Part shown: positions 35,680 to 45,370 of the stretch, piece by piece
Layout of the letters: the number at the start of each line of letters is the position of its first letter
How positions within the stretch are numbered: position 1 is the stretch's first letter
Source of the DNA: JAFGDI01 sp963667715
GTDB lineage: Bacteria > Planctomycetota > Phycisphaerae > Sedimentisphaerales > SM23-30
Direction: 5' to 3'
Length of the DNA stretch: 64,000 bases
Assembly (NCBI GenBank): GCA_963667715.1
Contig: OY763926.1
Location: 1,798,001 to 1,862,000, forward strand
Made by a program: the position numbers and the translations under genes
Notes under the pieces: generated by a model
Databases searched by the model: none
What the model was told of the DNA's origin: nothing
What the model saw: the letters and a program-made list of their open reading frames with translations, nothing else

Positions 35680-36693
35680 ATGGATAGTAACTCAATAATG
35701 CAAAAAATCACTGAAGAATTCATTGTTGAAACATACGAGCTACTGGATATTATTTCTGGTAGTATTCTGGATCTGGAAAAAACAAATGATGTTGAACTTG
35801 TAAATTCAATATATAGAGCATTTCATACCATTAAGGGAAATGCGTATCTGGCCGGTTTTACTGATATTGGCGAACTTGCTCATAAACTCGAAGATGTCCT
35901 TTCGATAGTAAAGTCTGGTGGCATTGAGGTAAATTCTGAACTGGTAGATTATTATCTGAATTCGACCGATACTATCAAGATTATGACTGAACGTATCGAA
36001 AGTGGTGACGAAACACCAGTTGATATTAGCAGCTTACTCAAGGTATTCGATAATATTACCGCTTGTGCATACCAGGCAGATCTCGCCGGATTACAGCAGG
36101 AAGATACCTTACCGGCGGATTTGCAGCCAGAGGAAGAAATTGCCGAAGGTATAGAAGTAGAATGTGATGATCAGGAGCAAGATGGAACTCATGTCTTTGG
36201 CGATAAGTCAAAAACCGACGACTTCCTTGGTTCCCTGGCTAAAGACTCGTTCCGACCGCTTAGAATTCTTGTCGTAGAAGACGATTTTACTTCCAGACAG
36301 CTTATGGTAACTGCTCTGTCACGTTATGGCGACTGCCATGTTGCAAAAGACGGTTTGGAAGCTGTTCAGGCTGTTATCGAGTCTTATGAAAAGACTCCGA
36401 CTGTTCCGTATGACCTTATCTGTATGGATGTGCAGATGCCTAATATGGACGGTACTGTCGCATCAAAGACCATTCGTGAGATCGAACGCGGCAAGGATAT
36501 CGAAGGTACCGAGTTTGAAAGCGTTATTATTATGATCTCCTGCGTCGAAGATCCAAAGGTAATCATGAAAGCCTGCTATCAGTGTGGTGCTAATCATTAT
36601 TTTGTCAAGCCGCTCGATCTTAACCAGATGACACGCCAGATGCAGAAACTGGGCCTTATTACCCTGGAACAATCTTGTACCTCTGGCTCCTGA
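35680..36693 (+). CDS. Hpt plus response-regulator receiver protein
   Basis: 337 residues from the ATG at 35680 (GGTGAGG seven bases upstream). An N-terminal Hpt domain has H49 in AFHTIKGNAYLAGF, as in CheA-type P1 domains. An acidic linker (about 130-185) follows. The C-terminal receiver has VVEDDFTSRQL, D250 in CMDVQMPNMDG and K in YFVKPLD. It probably accepts or passes on phosphate from the kinase encoded just upstream. With no output domain, it must act through protein contacts. Confidence 0.92.
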   Translation: MDSNSIMQKITEEFIVETYELLDIISGSILDLEKTNDVELVNSIYRAFHTIKGNAYLAGFTDIGELAHKLEDVLSIVKSGGIEVNSELVDYYLNSTDTIKIMTERIESGDETPVDISSLLKVFDNITACAYQADLAGLQQEDTLPADLQPEEEIAEGIEVECDDQEQDGTHVFGDKSKTDDFLGSLAKDSFRPLRILVVEDDFTSRQLMVTALSRYGDCHVAKDGLEAVQAVIESYEKTPTVPYDLICMDVQMPNMDGTVASKTIREIERGKDIEGTEFESVIIMISCVEDPKVIMKACYQCGANHYFVKPLDLNQMTRQMQKLGLITLEQSCTSGS

Positions 36694-36732
36694 TATGTAT
36701 AGTTGATGCTGCTATCCACATACTTTAAAATA

Positions 36733-36772
36733 AAAAAAGTCGAAGTCAATATCAATTAACTTCGACTTTTTT
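36733..36772. terminator. Bidirectional terminator
   Basis: A 14-bp arm AAAAAAGTCGAAGT and its complement ACTTCGACTTTTTT, with a 12-nt loop, lie between the convergent Hpt-receiver gene and nrdJ. T tracts occur on both strands. Confidence 0.9.
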
Positions 36773-36794
36773 ATTTAGCTTAAACTATCTGCTT

Positions 36795-39794
36795 TTAGCT
36801 GCAGCCTAGTGAATTACCACAGTTGAAGCATTTATAGCAGTTACCATTTCTCACTGCGATCGAGCCGCAGTTGTCACATACTGGAGCATCGCTCTGGAAG
36901 TGTGAGAACTGGTCATTAAATTTCTTCATCTGAGCTGAGCCGTCACCGGAAACTGAAACTTTTTCAGCGTTTGGCTGTTCTGCCTTTGACAGGATCTCGT
37001 CAATACGATTACCTATCTGGGCCAGCTTCTCCTGCTGACTGCGATTAGATACATCTTTATGACGATTGCCCATTACCGGCCAAATCGGTTCGTGTTCCTG
37101 ATCGCTTTCACCTCGGTCGGGGGTGTTGGCTTTGCGAAACCCATCGATAAAGGTTATCCCCAGCCATCTGGCGATATAGTCGATCAGGCTCTTGGCCATT
37201 GGGATATCCCTGTTGTTGGTCATACCCGCTGGCTCAAATCTCGCATAGCTGAATTTCGCTACCAGAGTACTTAGCGGCACACCATACTGCAGGGCCATTG
37301 AAATACAGGTACCGAAGGCGTCCATCAGGCCTCCGACGGTGCTGCCTTCCTTGGCCATAGTGATGAATAATTCACCCGGGGATCCGTCCTCGTAGAGACC
37401 CACCGTCAGATATCCTTCGTGACCGCCTACATCGAACTTGTGCGTAATACTGCGTCTGGTCTGCGGTAGACGTAAGCGCTGTGGACGACGTTCGAGGTAG
37501 CCTGCGGTTTCACTTTCCTGTGCTGGCTGCTTCTTAACTTCCTGAGCAGCTTTCTCTTCTTCCCTCTGGCTTTGTGTGCTTGTGTTCAGCGGTTGGGTAC
37601 GCTTTGAACCGTCACGGTAGATAGCAAGAGCTTTCACACCGAGTTTCCAACCTTCAGTATATGCTGTCTGGATATCTTCTATTGTACTGTCATTTGGCAT
37701 ATTTACGGTCTTGCTGATCGCTCCGCTGATAAACGGCTGAGCTGCTGCCATCATACGAACATGGCCCATATAATGGATTGAACGCTTGCCTTTAACTGCC
37801 TTAAATGCACAGTCGAATACTGGAAGATGTTCCGACTTGATAACCTTTGAGGTCTCAATTGTATCATCTTCTTCGATCGTTTGCTTGATGCTCTCAATTT
37901 CTTCGATTGAGTAGCCCAGGCTTTCCAGTGCCATTGTTACGGTACGGTTTACGATCTTCAGCATTCCGCCGCCGGCCAGCTGCTTGTACTTAACCAAAGC
38001 GATATCTGGTTCGATACCGGTTGTGTCGCAGTCCATCATGAAACCGATCGTACCGGTAGGGGCCAGTACGGTAGTCTGAGCATTACGGAAACCGTACTTC
38101 TTGCCACCAGCAATTGCATTATCCCACGCTTTTCTCGCCGCTTTCAGCAGCACGTCTGGGCAGTTACTGTCAATATTCTCAACTTCTGCACGGTGCATAT
38201 CAATTACATGCAGCATTTCTTTTTCATTAGCTTTGTAATGGGTGAATGTGCCTCTTACATTAGCTAGTTCTGCACTTGCTGTATATGCGGTACCGGTTAG
38301 AATAGCTGTTACCGCACCAGCGATCGCACGACCTTTATTACTGTCGTAAGGGATACCAAGGCTCATTAGTAGTGAACCAAGGTTAGCATAACCCAGACCC
38401 AGAGGGCGGTAGTCATGACTGTTCTGAGCGATCATGTCTGTTGGGTAGCTGCCGTGGTCTACCAATATTTCCTGTGCTATTACCATTATCTTGGTAGCAC
38501 GCTCATAGCTTTCGATATCAAATGAACCGTCAGCATTGCGGAATTTCATCAGGTTCAGACTTGACAGGTTACATGCTGAATTATCAACGAACATATATTC
38601 GCTGCAAGGGTTACTTGCATTGATTCTGCCGCTGTTTGGACATGTATGCCAGCGGTTAATTGTTGTATCGTACTGAACTCCAGGGTCGCCGCAAACATGT
38701 GTGCCTTCTGATATAGAGTGCATCACTTCCTGAGCATCTAACTGCTCTACTGGCTTACCGGTAGTAACTGCTATAGTATTGTATGTTGTTCCCTGTTCTA
38801 CCGCTTCCATGAACTCATCGGTCACACGAACTGACAGGTTGGCATTCTGGAACATTACACTATTATATGCTTCGCCGTTGAACTCGCCGCTGTATCCCTG
38901 TTCGATCAGGGCCCAGGCTTTCTTCTCTTCTTCGGTCTTACAGCTTACAAATTCCTGGATGTCAGGGTGATGGATCTTTAGTGACTGCATCTTAGCAGCT
39001 CTGCGGGTCTTACCACCGCTTTTTACTACTGCCGCGATCTGGTCATATACTCTCATAAAGCTCAGTGGACCAGATGGCCTTCCGCCGCCGCTTAGCTTCT
39101 CCCTGCTTGAACGCAGTGTAGACAGGTCAGTACCAGTTCCACTGCCGTGCTTGAACAGCATAGCTTCACTTACTGCCAGTGCCATGATATCTTCCATGGT
39201 ATCATCTACGCTCTGGATAAAGCATGCTGAAGCCTGTGGATACTGATAGGTATTAGGACATTCTTCTATCTTGTCTGTCTTAGGGTTCCAGTAGTAATTG
39301 TGCTTACTGCCTTCTACCCCTTTAACATGATATAGACCAACATTGAACCATACTGGCGAGTTAAAAGCCGCGAACTGGTTCAAACATAGCCATGTCAGCT
39401 CGTCGTAGTACAGGTCTGCCTGCTTCTGATCTTTGAAGATACCATCTTCCAGACCCCAGTCAGCAATTGTACGAGTTACACGGTGGATCAGATCTTTTAG
39501 GGATTTCTCTCTTTCATCTGTTCCGTTTTCGCCGTAAAAATATTTACTCACGATTACCTTGGTTGCCAGTTGTGAAAAATACTCTGGTACTTCGGCATCT
39601 TTTTGCTCAAATACTATTTCGCCTTTTTCGTCTGTTATTGTTGCATTTCTGGTTACCCACTTGACCTGGTCAAATGGTGCTATCTTTTCATCGCTGAAAT
39701 AACGATCCACATTCAAATACTTCTTCATTGTATCCTTCGTAATTTCTTTGTTTTTCCTTCCGTTGGACGGCCTGTCCTTGGCTGACTCCTTCAT
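36795..39794 (-). CDS. nrdJ: Vitamin B12-dependent (class II) ribonucleotide reductase
   Basis: 999 residues, full length for the long class II form. It reduces ribonucleotides to deoxyribonucleotides using adenosylcobalamin and needs no oxygen. Visible landmarks: ASACFIQSVDD, with one of the redox cysteines; SNPCSEYMFVDNSACNLSSLN, with the Asn-Cys-Glu catalytic set; LAPTGTIGFMMDCDTTGIEP; and a C-terminal zinc ribbon CDNCG...CYKCFNCGNSLGCS. AAAGGAG lies nine bases before the ATG. I found no class I or III genes in the window. A purine-rich leader of several hundred bases precedes it, without a recognisable cobalamin riboswitch. Confidence 0.97.
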   Translation of the reverse strand: MKESAKDRPSNGRKNKEITKDTMKKYLNVDRYFSDEKIAPFDQVKWVTRNATITDEKGEIVFEQKDAEVPEYFSQLATKVIVSKYFYGENGTDEREKSLKDLIHRVTRTIADWGLEDGIFKDQKQADLYYDELTWLCLNQFAAFNSPVWFNVGLYHVKGVEGSKHNYYWNPKTDKIEECPNTYQYPQASACFIQSVDDTMEDIMALAVSEAMLFKHGSGTGTDLSTLRSSREKLSGGGRPSGPLSFMRVYDQIAAVVKSGGKTRRAAKMQSLKIHHPDIQEFVSCKTEEEKKAWALIEQGYSGEFNGEAYNSVMFQNANLSVRVTDEFMEAVEQGTTYNTIAVTTGKPVEQLDAQEVMHSISEGTHVCGDPGVQYDTTINRWHTCPNSGRINASNPCSEYMFVDNSACNLSSLNLMKFRNADGSFDIESYERATKIMVIAQEILVDHGSYPTDMIAQNSHDYRPLGLGYANLGSLLMSLGIPYDSNKGRAIAGAVTAILTGTAYTASAELANVRGTFTHYKANEKEMLHVIDMHRAEVENIDSNCPDVLLKAARKAWDNAIAGGKKYGFRNAQTTVLAPTGTIGFMMDCDTTGIEPDIALVKYKQLAGGGMLKIVNRTVTMALESLGYSIEEIESIKQTIEEDDTIETSKVIKSEHLPVFDCAFKAVKGKRSIHYMGHVRMMAAAQPFISGAISKTVNMPNDSTIEDIQTAYTEGWKLGVKALAIYRDGSKRTQPLNTSTQSQREEEKAAQEVKKQPAQESETAGYLERRPQRLRLPQTRRSITHKFDVGGHEGYLTVGLYEDGSPGELFITMAKEGSTVGGLMDAFGTCISMALQYGVPLSTLVAKFSYARFEPAGMTNNRDIPMAKSLIDYIARWLGITFIDGFRKANTPDRGESDQEHEPIWPVMGNRHKDVSNRSQQEKLAQIGNRIDEILSKAEQPNAEKVSVSGDGSAQMKKFNDQFSHFQSDAPVCDNCGSIAVRNGNCYKCFNCGNSLGCS

Positions 39795-40576
39795 ATGTCG
39801 GTACTCCTTTGGTATTAGTTTGTCGTATTTATAAAGGCACCGGGGGCGCCTGGTTTTCTTCTTTTACTCTAAACAAAATGGGCCTGTCATCGGCCTCCGA
39901 TAGGAAATTACACACCGGCATTATTTTCAATGATAATGCTTATGCTTTTCCTAATATTCTCTATTCGAAATCCCTTATCGAGATTAAAACAGCAACAGCG
40001 ATTGCTGCAACTGGTCTTTGCTTCTCCTGTCGCTTTTCGTCGGCTATTCTCTTTTTCTGCCAACTGTTGTGACGACGTGCCTATCCTACCACAACATATG
40101 GTATTGTCAATTTGTTTTTATCTGGTTTTTGCAATAAATTAAAATAAACCGTTGAAATATAAGCAGTTTCAGATTCATATTTTTTTAACTTTTAAAACTG
40201 GGCGGTTGTTAGCAACTTTGTGAGTTCTTTTTCACTTCTTAACAGTATTGATAATTATGTTTTGCTACTCGCTGGTTACTACTTTTACTATTTTTTTTAA
40301 TGTGATTTACTGCCGATATATTTAACAGCTTTTTAGTGAGTTTAACAAGGCATTTTGTTAAAGCTCTGTTGATATTATTACGAAATGTATCTATGTGACA
40401 GATAGTATAATAGCTTGGTGTTACCAAAGCTGTTTCCTATTTGTTTACACTTGATTGTAGAGGTAGCTGTATTGCTTAATATATGGCTATTTACTCGCTT
40501 ATCAGGCTTTTTAGGCCATATAGGCTTGATGTGATAAAAAGTACCTACTGTGATATTTTTGTTTGAAAGGTGATGT
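39795..40576. other. Long divergent intergenic region (nrdJ leader)
   Basis: About 780 bp. Reading the minus strand toward nrdJ there is a purine-rich segment with small hairpins (CAGCAA..TTGCTG near 39995; GGCGCC-CCC-GGTGCC at 39841-39855). Near 40090 lies an imperfect dyad ACAACATATGGTATTGT that faintly resembles an NrdR box. The half toward 40577 is AT-rich and featureless. There is no supported gene. Confidence 0.4.
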
Positions 40577-41785
40577 ATGCATAACTGGAACTGCCTGATA
40601 ATTTCTGCCGATACCAATAGCGATAATGTGATTAGTGCTATTGAGACGCTGGGGATAAATTACCAGATAAAAAATCCGCAGCAGGGGCTGGATCTGCTAA
40701 AAGATAGAGAATCCAGGTTTGCTCTCATTATTTTTGCTGATAAAAATTTAAATTGGAATGAAAAAGTTGAGCAGGAACTTATCACACTTGCTGAAAAGAA
40801 AAAATCTTCCATTCTTGTCATTTCAACTAATGAGGAAGATTATATCAGGGTTAATGCCAAAATTACTTCTACCGAGCCCAGGCTTTGTGTCGCGTTCGCA
40901 AATATAAATGAAAATGCCGATATGATCGCCGGTAGAATTAGTACTCTCTTCGAAATGAATAACTGGCATATACAAAATCGTATCGAGATCGAAAGACTTA
41001 AAATGATCGGCCAGCCTCTCAGTGAACATTTCAACGAAGTTACCGAAGAAATGCACCTGGCCAGTCGTCTCCAAAGAGATTTTTTGCCTAGAGAACTGCC
41101 TGTTCTGCCTGGTGTCAAATTTGGCGCTGTTTATCGACCTGCTACCTGGGTCAGTGGCGATATTTACGATGTAATGCGGTTAGATGAAAATAATTTCGCC
41201 TTTTATGTCGCTGATGCCGTCGGTCACGGCATGCCGGCCGCGCTGCTTACCATGTATATTAAAAGAGCTATTGTTCCAAAAAGGATCAAAGGCAAAAGCT
41301 ATGAACTGGTACCACCTGGCGAAATTCTCTTCGCTCTCAACGAAGATATGTGCCTGCAGGGCCTTAGTGATCAGCAGTTTGCTACCTGTTGCTACGGCAT
41401 AATGAACTTCAAAGAACGAAAACTCAGGATCGCCAACGCCGGCCATCCATATCCCATGCTCATGAAATCTGACGGCACGATCGAAGAATTCAGGGTTAAA
41501 GGACCGCTTTTAGGCGTTATTGACGGGGCTGAATACGTCACTCAGGAATTCTCCATGGATATCGGTGATAAATTACTGGTTTATACCGATGGCGTTGAGG
41601 CCGCTTTTGATACCGAAAAGTACTCTTTGGATAGCCCACCAAGGTTCCGTAAAGAGTTCGATGGGCTTACCAGCCTCTCTGTTGACGATCTTGTTAGAAA
41701 ATTACTCTATCTTATCGATGATGAAGCTGGCTCGCTACATCCTAGAGATGATGTAACTGTCGTTGGCATAGAATTATACGAATAA
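40577..41785 (+). CDS. PP2C/SpoIIE-type serine phosphatase (RsbU-like)
   Basis: 402 residues. The first 125 resemble a receiver fold but lack a clear phospho-Asp. A linker helix follows, then the SpoIIE/RsbU phosphatase: LASRLQRDFLPRELPVLPGV, the metal site VSGDIYDVMRL and VADAVGHGMPAALLTMYIKR, NAGHPYPMLM, and the last Asp region LHPRDDVTVVGIEL. Such enzymes dephosphorylate anti-anti-sigma factors in partner-switching pathways. No partner STAS or kinase gene lies next to it. GAAAGGTG precedes the ATG. Confidence 0.9.
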   Translation: MHNWNCLIISADTNSDNVISAIETLGINYQIKNPQQGLDLLKDRESRFALIIFADKNLNWNEKVEQELITLAEKKKSSILVISTNEEDYIRVNAKITSTEPRLCVAFANINENADMIAGRISTLFEMNNWHIQNRIEIERLKMIGQPLSEHFNEVTEEMHLASRLQRDFLPRELPVLPGVKFGAVYRPATWVSGDIYDVMRLDENNFAFYVADAVGHGMPAALLTMYIKRAIVPKRIKGKSYELVPPGEILFALNEDMCLQGLSDQQFATCCYGIMNFKERKLRIANAGHPYPMLMKSDGTIEEFRVKGPLLGVIDGAEYVTQEFSMDIGDKLLVYTDGVEAAFDTEKYSLDSPPRFRKEFDGLTSLSVDDLVRKLLYLIDDEAGSLHPRDDVTVVGIELYE

Positions 41786-42028
41786 TATATCATTATTCAC
41801 TATCAAAAATATTATACTGGAATATCAGCTCTATCCAGATAATAGTTTTTGACAATTCCTCCTATATTTGATAGCATATCCGGGCAGTAATAAAAGTCAG
41901 AACCGACAGTTGTTACATAATTGCTTATAAACTAAAACCATACTGTGCCTTTGTGCCATATAGTATGGTTTATTGTTTTTAAGTGTTTGCTATGTAATAC
42001 TTTAAGTTCTATGTTTGAAAGGTTTTGT

Positions 42029-42766
42029 ATGAGTATTGCTGCGATTATACCCGCCCGCTATGCCTCAACGAGATTTCCTGGCAAGCCGCTTGCCAAAGAA
42101 ACTGGTAAATATCTCATTGAGCATGTCTATGAACAGGTGTGTAAGGCCGCCACTATAGATTCTGTGATTATTGCCACGGACGATCAGCGCATTTATGATG
42201 CCTGCCTCGAATTTGGGGCTGACTGTGAAATGACCAGAGATGATCACCAGTGCGGCACTGACCGACTCGCTGAAGTTTCCTGTAGAAGGCCGGAATTTGA
42301 TTTGATCGTTAATGTGCAGGGCGATGAGCCTGAAATTGACCCGATGGGGATTGACCGACTGGTTAACCTCATGTTGGATGACCCTGACGCTGGTATGGCC
42401 ACTTTATGTGCTGAAATTACCAATGAACTAGAGCTCTCCAACCCGAATATTGTAAAAGTTGTTACCGGAAGAAAAAAACAGGCTTTATATTTCTCCCGTT
42501 CTCCGATACCATATAACAGGGACAATGGAGAATGGAGAGGGGCGTATTATAAACATTTGGGGATATACGCATATCGTAAAGAGACTCTTCTGGCTTTCAG
42601 CCAGATGGCCCAGACACCATTAGAAGTAATGGAAAAGCTTGAACAGCTCAGGGCCTTGGAAAATGGTATTAAAATCGCTATTGATAAGGTTGATCATATT
42701 GCCGTTGGTATTGATACGCCTCAGCAGTATGCCGATTTTGTTAGTAGATATAAAAGTAAGAATTAA
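42029..42766 (+). CDS. kdsB: 3-deoxy-manno-octulosonate cytidylyltransferase (CMP-Kdo synthetase)
   Basis: 245 residues, the normal KdsB size. It couples Kdo to CTP for lipid A/LPS core synthesis. The nucleotide loop IPARYASTRFPGKPLA opens the protein, followed by IATDDQRIYDAC, CGTDRLAE, VNVQGDEPEIDP and GIYAYRKETLLAF. The ATG at 42029 has GAAAGG upstream; the longer reading from 41945 has no such site. It lies 16 bp before pyrG, which supplies its CTP. It implies a Kdo-containing outer membrane. Confidence 0.96.
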   Translation: MSIAAIIPARYASTRFPGKPLAKETGKYLIEHVYEQVCKAATIDSVIIATDDQRIYDACLEFGADCEMTRDDHQCGTDRLAEVSCRRPEFDLIVNVQGDEPEIDPMGIDRLVNLMLDDPDAGMATLCAEITNELELSNPNIVKVVTGRKKQALYFSRSPIPYNRDNGEWRGAYYKHLGIYAYRKETLLAFSQMAQTPLEVMEKLEQLRALENGIKIAIDKVDHIAVGIDTPQQYADFVSRYKSKN

Positions 42767-42782
42767 GTAAGGACAGTATAGT

Positions 42783-44567
42783 TTGAGTACAGAAGATTTA
42801 CTAAATAGTGTGAGTCAAACATCAGATGAAACAGAGTTTTATACTCCTATGCCTAATGGCTATATCAGGGGACGCTGTAAGTACGTAGTTATTATGGGTA
42901 CTGTTATCAGCGGGCTTGGTAAAGGTATTTTCTCTTCTTCGCTAGCTAAGTTACTGCTGGATAAGGGGCTCAAAATATCGCCGATCAAGCTCGAAGGGTA
43001 CCTCAATATCGACTCCGGCACACTTAATCCATTCCGCCATGGTGAGGTTTACGTACTCGACGATGGTATGGAGTGTGATATGGACCTCGGTACTTACGAG
43101 CGTATGCTCAATCAGGACCTCAGTAAGGCAAACTTCACTACCAGTGGCCAGATCTTTACTAAGGTACTCGACAAAGAACGCCAGGGCGGCTACCTTGGCC
43201 GTGATGTACAGATGATCCCTCACGTTACCGGCGAAGTAAAATATCGCCTTCGCGAGCTCGCTGTTAATACTCAGGCCGATGTTGTCTTCGTCGAAATTGG
43301 TGGTACTGTCGGCGATGTAGAAAACGCCTACTATATCGAAGCTATGCGTGAGCTGGCCTATGAAGAAGGGCCAAACTCTGTTTGCTTTGTCGCTCTTACC
43401 CATGTACTTGAGCCAAAGACCCTTGGCGAACAAAAGTCCAAGGCGGCCCAGCTCGGTATCAAGCGTCTTATGGAAATGGGTGTCCAGCCGCACATTATCG
43501 CTTGTCGTGCTTCCAGACCGGTAAACGAAAAGGTACGCCAGAAGATCGCTCAGTACACTAACGTTCCTATGAGCCGGGTATTTAGTATGCACGACTGCGA
43601 AAGTATATATGTTATCCCGCAAATGCTCCGCGATCTCGGTTACGACTTCGAAGTGCTTAAGCTGCTCAAGCTTGAACAGCGCATAAATCTTCAGTATGAA
43701 CGCCTGCAATGGCTAAAGTGGACTGAGTTCGTTGACCGCCTGAACGTCACCAACCATGAAATCACTATCGGTATTACCGGGAAATATACCTCGCTTAGAG
43801 ACAGTTACGCCAGTATTATTCATGCACTGGAAAACAGTGGTACAAACCTTCATACCAAGGTTAAGATCGATTGGATTGATACTACCGATCTAAACGATGC
43901 TAACGCCGCTGAAAAGCTCAAGGACGTTCACGGTATTATCGTACCGGGTGGCTTTGGTGCTCGTGGTGCTGAAGGTAAGATCGCCGCTATCAAGTATGCC
44001 AGAGAAAATAGTCTGCCGTATTTAGGTATCTGTTTCGGCTTCCAGATGGCTGTGGTTGAATATGCCAGAAATGTTTGTGGTATAAAGGACGCCAATAGTA
44101 CAGAGGTCGATCCGGATTGTAAAGATCCTGTTATCAGTATCCTGCCGGGCCAGAAGAATATCAGAGGCCTGGGCGGTAATATGCGTCTCGGCGGCCATGA
44201 TGTTGACCTGAAGAAAGATACTATTGCATGGAATATGTTTGGCCAACGCAATTCTGTTCGTATGCGTTTCAGACACAGACTCGAAGTCGATCCAAAATAC
44301 ATTGATAAACTTGAAGCTGGCGGATTGGTATTCTCTGGTACTGCACCTGGCGAACAGATCATGCAGATCCTCGAATTACCTGACCATCCGTTCTTTGTTG
44401 GCACACAGGCTCATCCTTGTATGACCAGCTTCCCGATGGCTCCGCAGGAAATGTTTGTCGGACTGGTTGCCGCTGCTCGTCAGCGTGCTTATCCTGGCGA
44501 AGAGCTGCCTGCTGCTGTAGAGTCTGTAAAAACGCTGCATAAAGACAAAATATTATATAAAAAATAA
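42783..44567 (+). CDS. pyrG: CTP synthase, divergent
   Basis: 594 residues from a TTG preceded by AGGA; about 50 longer than usual, partly from a 30-residue N-terminal tail. The synthetase half has SGLGKGIFSSSLAKLL, LNIDSGTLNPFRHGEVYVLDDG and EIGGTVGDVE. The glutaminase half has PYLGICFGFQ with nucleophile C417 and a C-terminal His-x-Glu-type region. Several positions differ from the textbook enzyme: KTLGEQ where KTKPTQ is expected in the UTP/CTP site, and GICFGFQ for GICLGMQ. Catalytic residues look intact. It converts UTP to CTP with glutamine and forms an operon with kdsB. Confidence 0.95.
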   Translation: MSTEDLLNSVSQTSDETEFYTPMPNGYIRGRCKYVVIMGTVISGLGKGIFSSSLAKLLLDKGLKISPIKLEGYLNIDSGTLNPFRHGEVYVLDDGMECDMDLGTYERMLNQDLSKANFTTSGQIFTKVLDKERQGGYLGRDVQMIPHVTGEVKYRLRELAVNTQADVVFVEIGGTVGDVENAYYIEAMRELAYEEGPNSVCFVALTHVLEPKTLGEQKSKAAQLGIKRLMEMGVQPHIIACRASRPVNEKVRQKIAQYTNVPMSRVFSMHDCESIYVIPQMLRDLGYDFEVLKLLKLEQRINLQYERLQWLKWTEFVDRLNVTNHEITIGITGKYTSLRDSYASIIHALENSGTNLHTKVKIDWIDTTDLNDANAAEKLKDVHGIIVPGGFGARGAEGKIAAIKYARENSLPYLGICFGFQMAVVEYARNVCGIKDANSTEVDPDCKDPVISILPGQKNIRGLGGNMRLGGHDVDLKKDTIAWNMFGQRNSVRMRFRHRLEVDPKYIDKLEAGGLVFSGTAPGEQIMQILELPDHPFFVGTQAHPCMTSFPMAPQEMFVGLVAAARQRAYPGEELPAAVESVKTLHKDKILYKK

Positions 44568-44580
44568 TTGTATTATTTAT

Positions 44581-44625
44581 AGGTGATCGAGAATGAACAA
44601 TTGTTCTCGATCACCTGTATTCTTT
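44581..44625 (+). terminator. kdsB-pyrG terminator
   Basis: A 13-bp perfect stem (AGGTGATCGAGAA with TTCTCGATCACCT) is followed by GTATTCTTTTT, 13 bp after the pyrG stop. Confidence 0.88.
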
Positions 44626-44634
44626 TTCAGCCGC

Positions 44635-44683
44635 AGCAAACCAGGATACATATTACCGGATTTTTTCCGGATCTTGGTTTGCT
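44635..44683. other. Second hairpin in the exbD leader
   Basis: A 9-bp outer stem (AGCAAACCA with TGGTTTGCT) encloses an inner CCGG/CCGG stem with a T-rich loop. It lies 35 bp before the exbD start. It could be a second terminator or a leader attenuator. Confidence 0.5.
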
Positions 44684-44718
44684 GTTGTTGTTTTACCCTC
44701 GACTTATCTGGATTTTTA

Positions 44719-45216
44719 ATGTTAGCTAAAAGAATAAGGAACAGCAGATATAAGAGCAGGATGTCAAGTTTTAACATGACACCTATGATCGATGTTGTTT
44801 TCTTGCTTATTGTATTCTTTATGCTAATTTGTCAGTTTATCAGTCAGGATAATGAACGGCTCGTTGTCCCGGACCAATGCTCAACCGTTACCGAAGAGCA
44901 GTATAAAGCTGAAAATGAGATAATTGTTCAGGTCTGGTCGCAAAATACTGACCCTGATACCGTTATTTTCTCTGTCGGCCAAAATGATTTCACCGCAAAG
45001 GCAGGGGCCAGCGATTCTTTTGCTGCTCTTATATCAGAACTGTCAGATACTCTAAAAGCCGCTGCTGACGGTATGCAGAACCCTATTATTCGCCTTAGAG
45101 GTGATGGCAGATTATCATGTAGTCAGGTTCGACCGGCTATCAAAGCTGCCGCCGCTGCCGGACTCGCAAATATCCGGTTCGCCGCTTTCAAAGATATCGG
45201 CCCGGAATTAAAGTAA
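44719..45216 (+). CDS. ExbD/TolR-type biopolymer transport protein
   Basis: 165 residues from the ATG at 44719. The longer reading would run back through two hairpins and is rejected. The topology is typical: a basic N-terminus (MLAKRIRNSRYKSR), one membrane helix starting in FNMTPMIDVVFLLIVFFML, with the proton-relay Asp in MIDVV, and a periplasmic domain ending in a LRGDGRLSCSQVRPAIKAA block. It normally works with ExbB/TolQ and TonB/TolA to energise the outer membrane; none of these genes is adjacent. The ribosome site is weak (GGA). Confidence 0.88.
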   Translation: MLAKRIRNSRYKSRMSSFNMTPMIDVVFLLIVFFMLICQFISQDNERLVVPDQCSTVTEEQYKAENEIIVQVWSQNTDPDTVIFSVGQNDFTAKAGASDSFAALISELSDTLKAAADGMQNPIIRLRGDGRLSCSQVRPAIKAAAAAGLANIRFAAFKDIGPELK

Positions 45217-45370
45217 CCATTTCACTTTTATACTGTATAAGAAAGTGGTATGGACGGTTAGACGTACTTTTTCAACAAATTAGCCTCGCCCTTAGGGTAA
45301 AACCTGTGCTTATTTCTTGTTTCTTACGTCTTATTACTAAATATTATTATGAAATTCAAGGAGACTTATT

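Noticed and set aside
39795..40140. Cobalamin riboswitch before nrdJ
   Set aside because: Expected from function, but I could not find a B12 box (GCCACTG-like) on the minus strand.
39809..40142. Short plus-strand frames in the nrdJ leader
   Set aside because: No ribosome site; they are antisense to the probable nrdJ leader.
42951..43709. 252-codon minus-strand frame inside pyrG
   Set aside because: Lies wholly within the conserved pyrG coding region and matches no family.
44593..44718. N-terminal extension of exbD
   Set aside because: It would translate two terminator-like hairpins; the family N-terminus fits the ATG at 44719.
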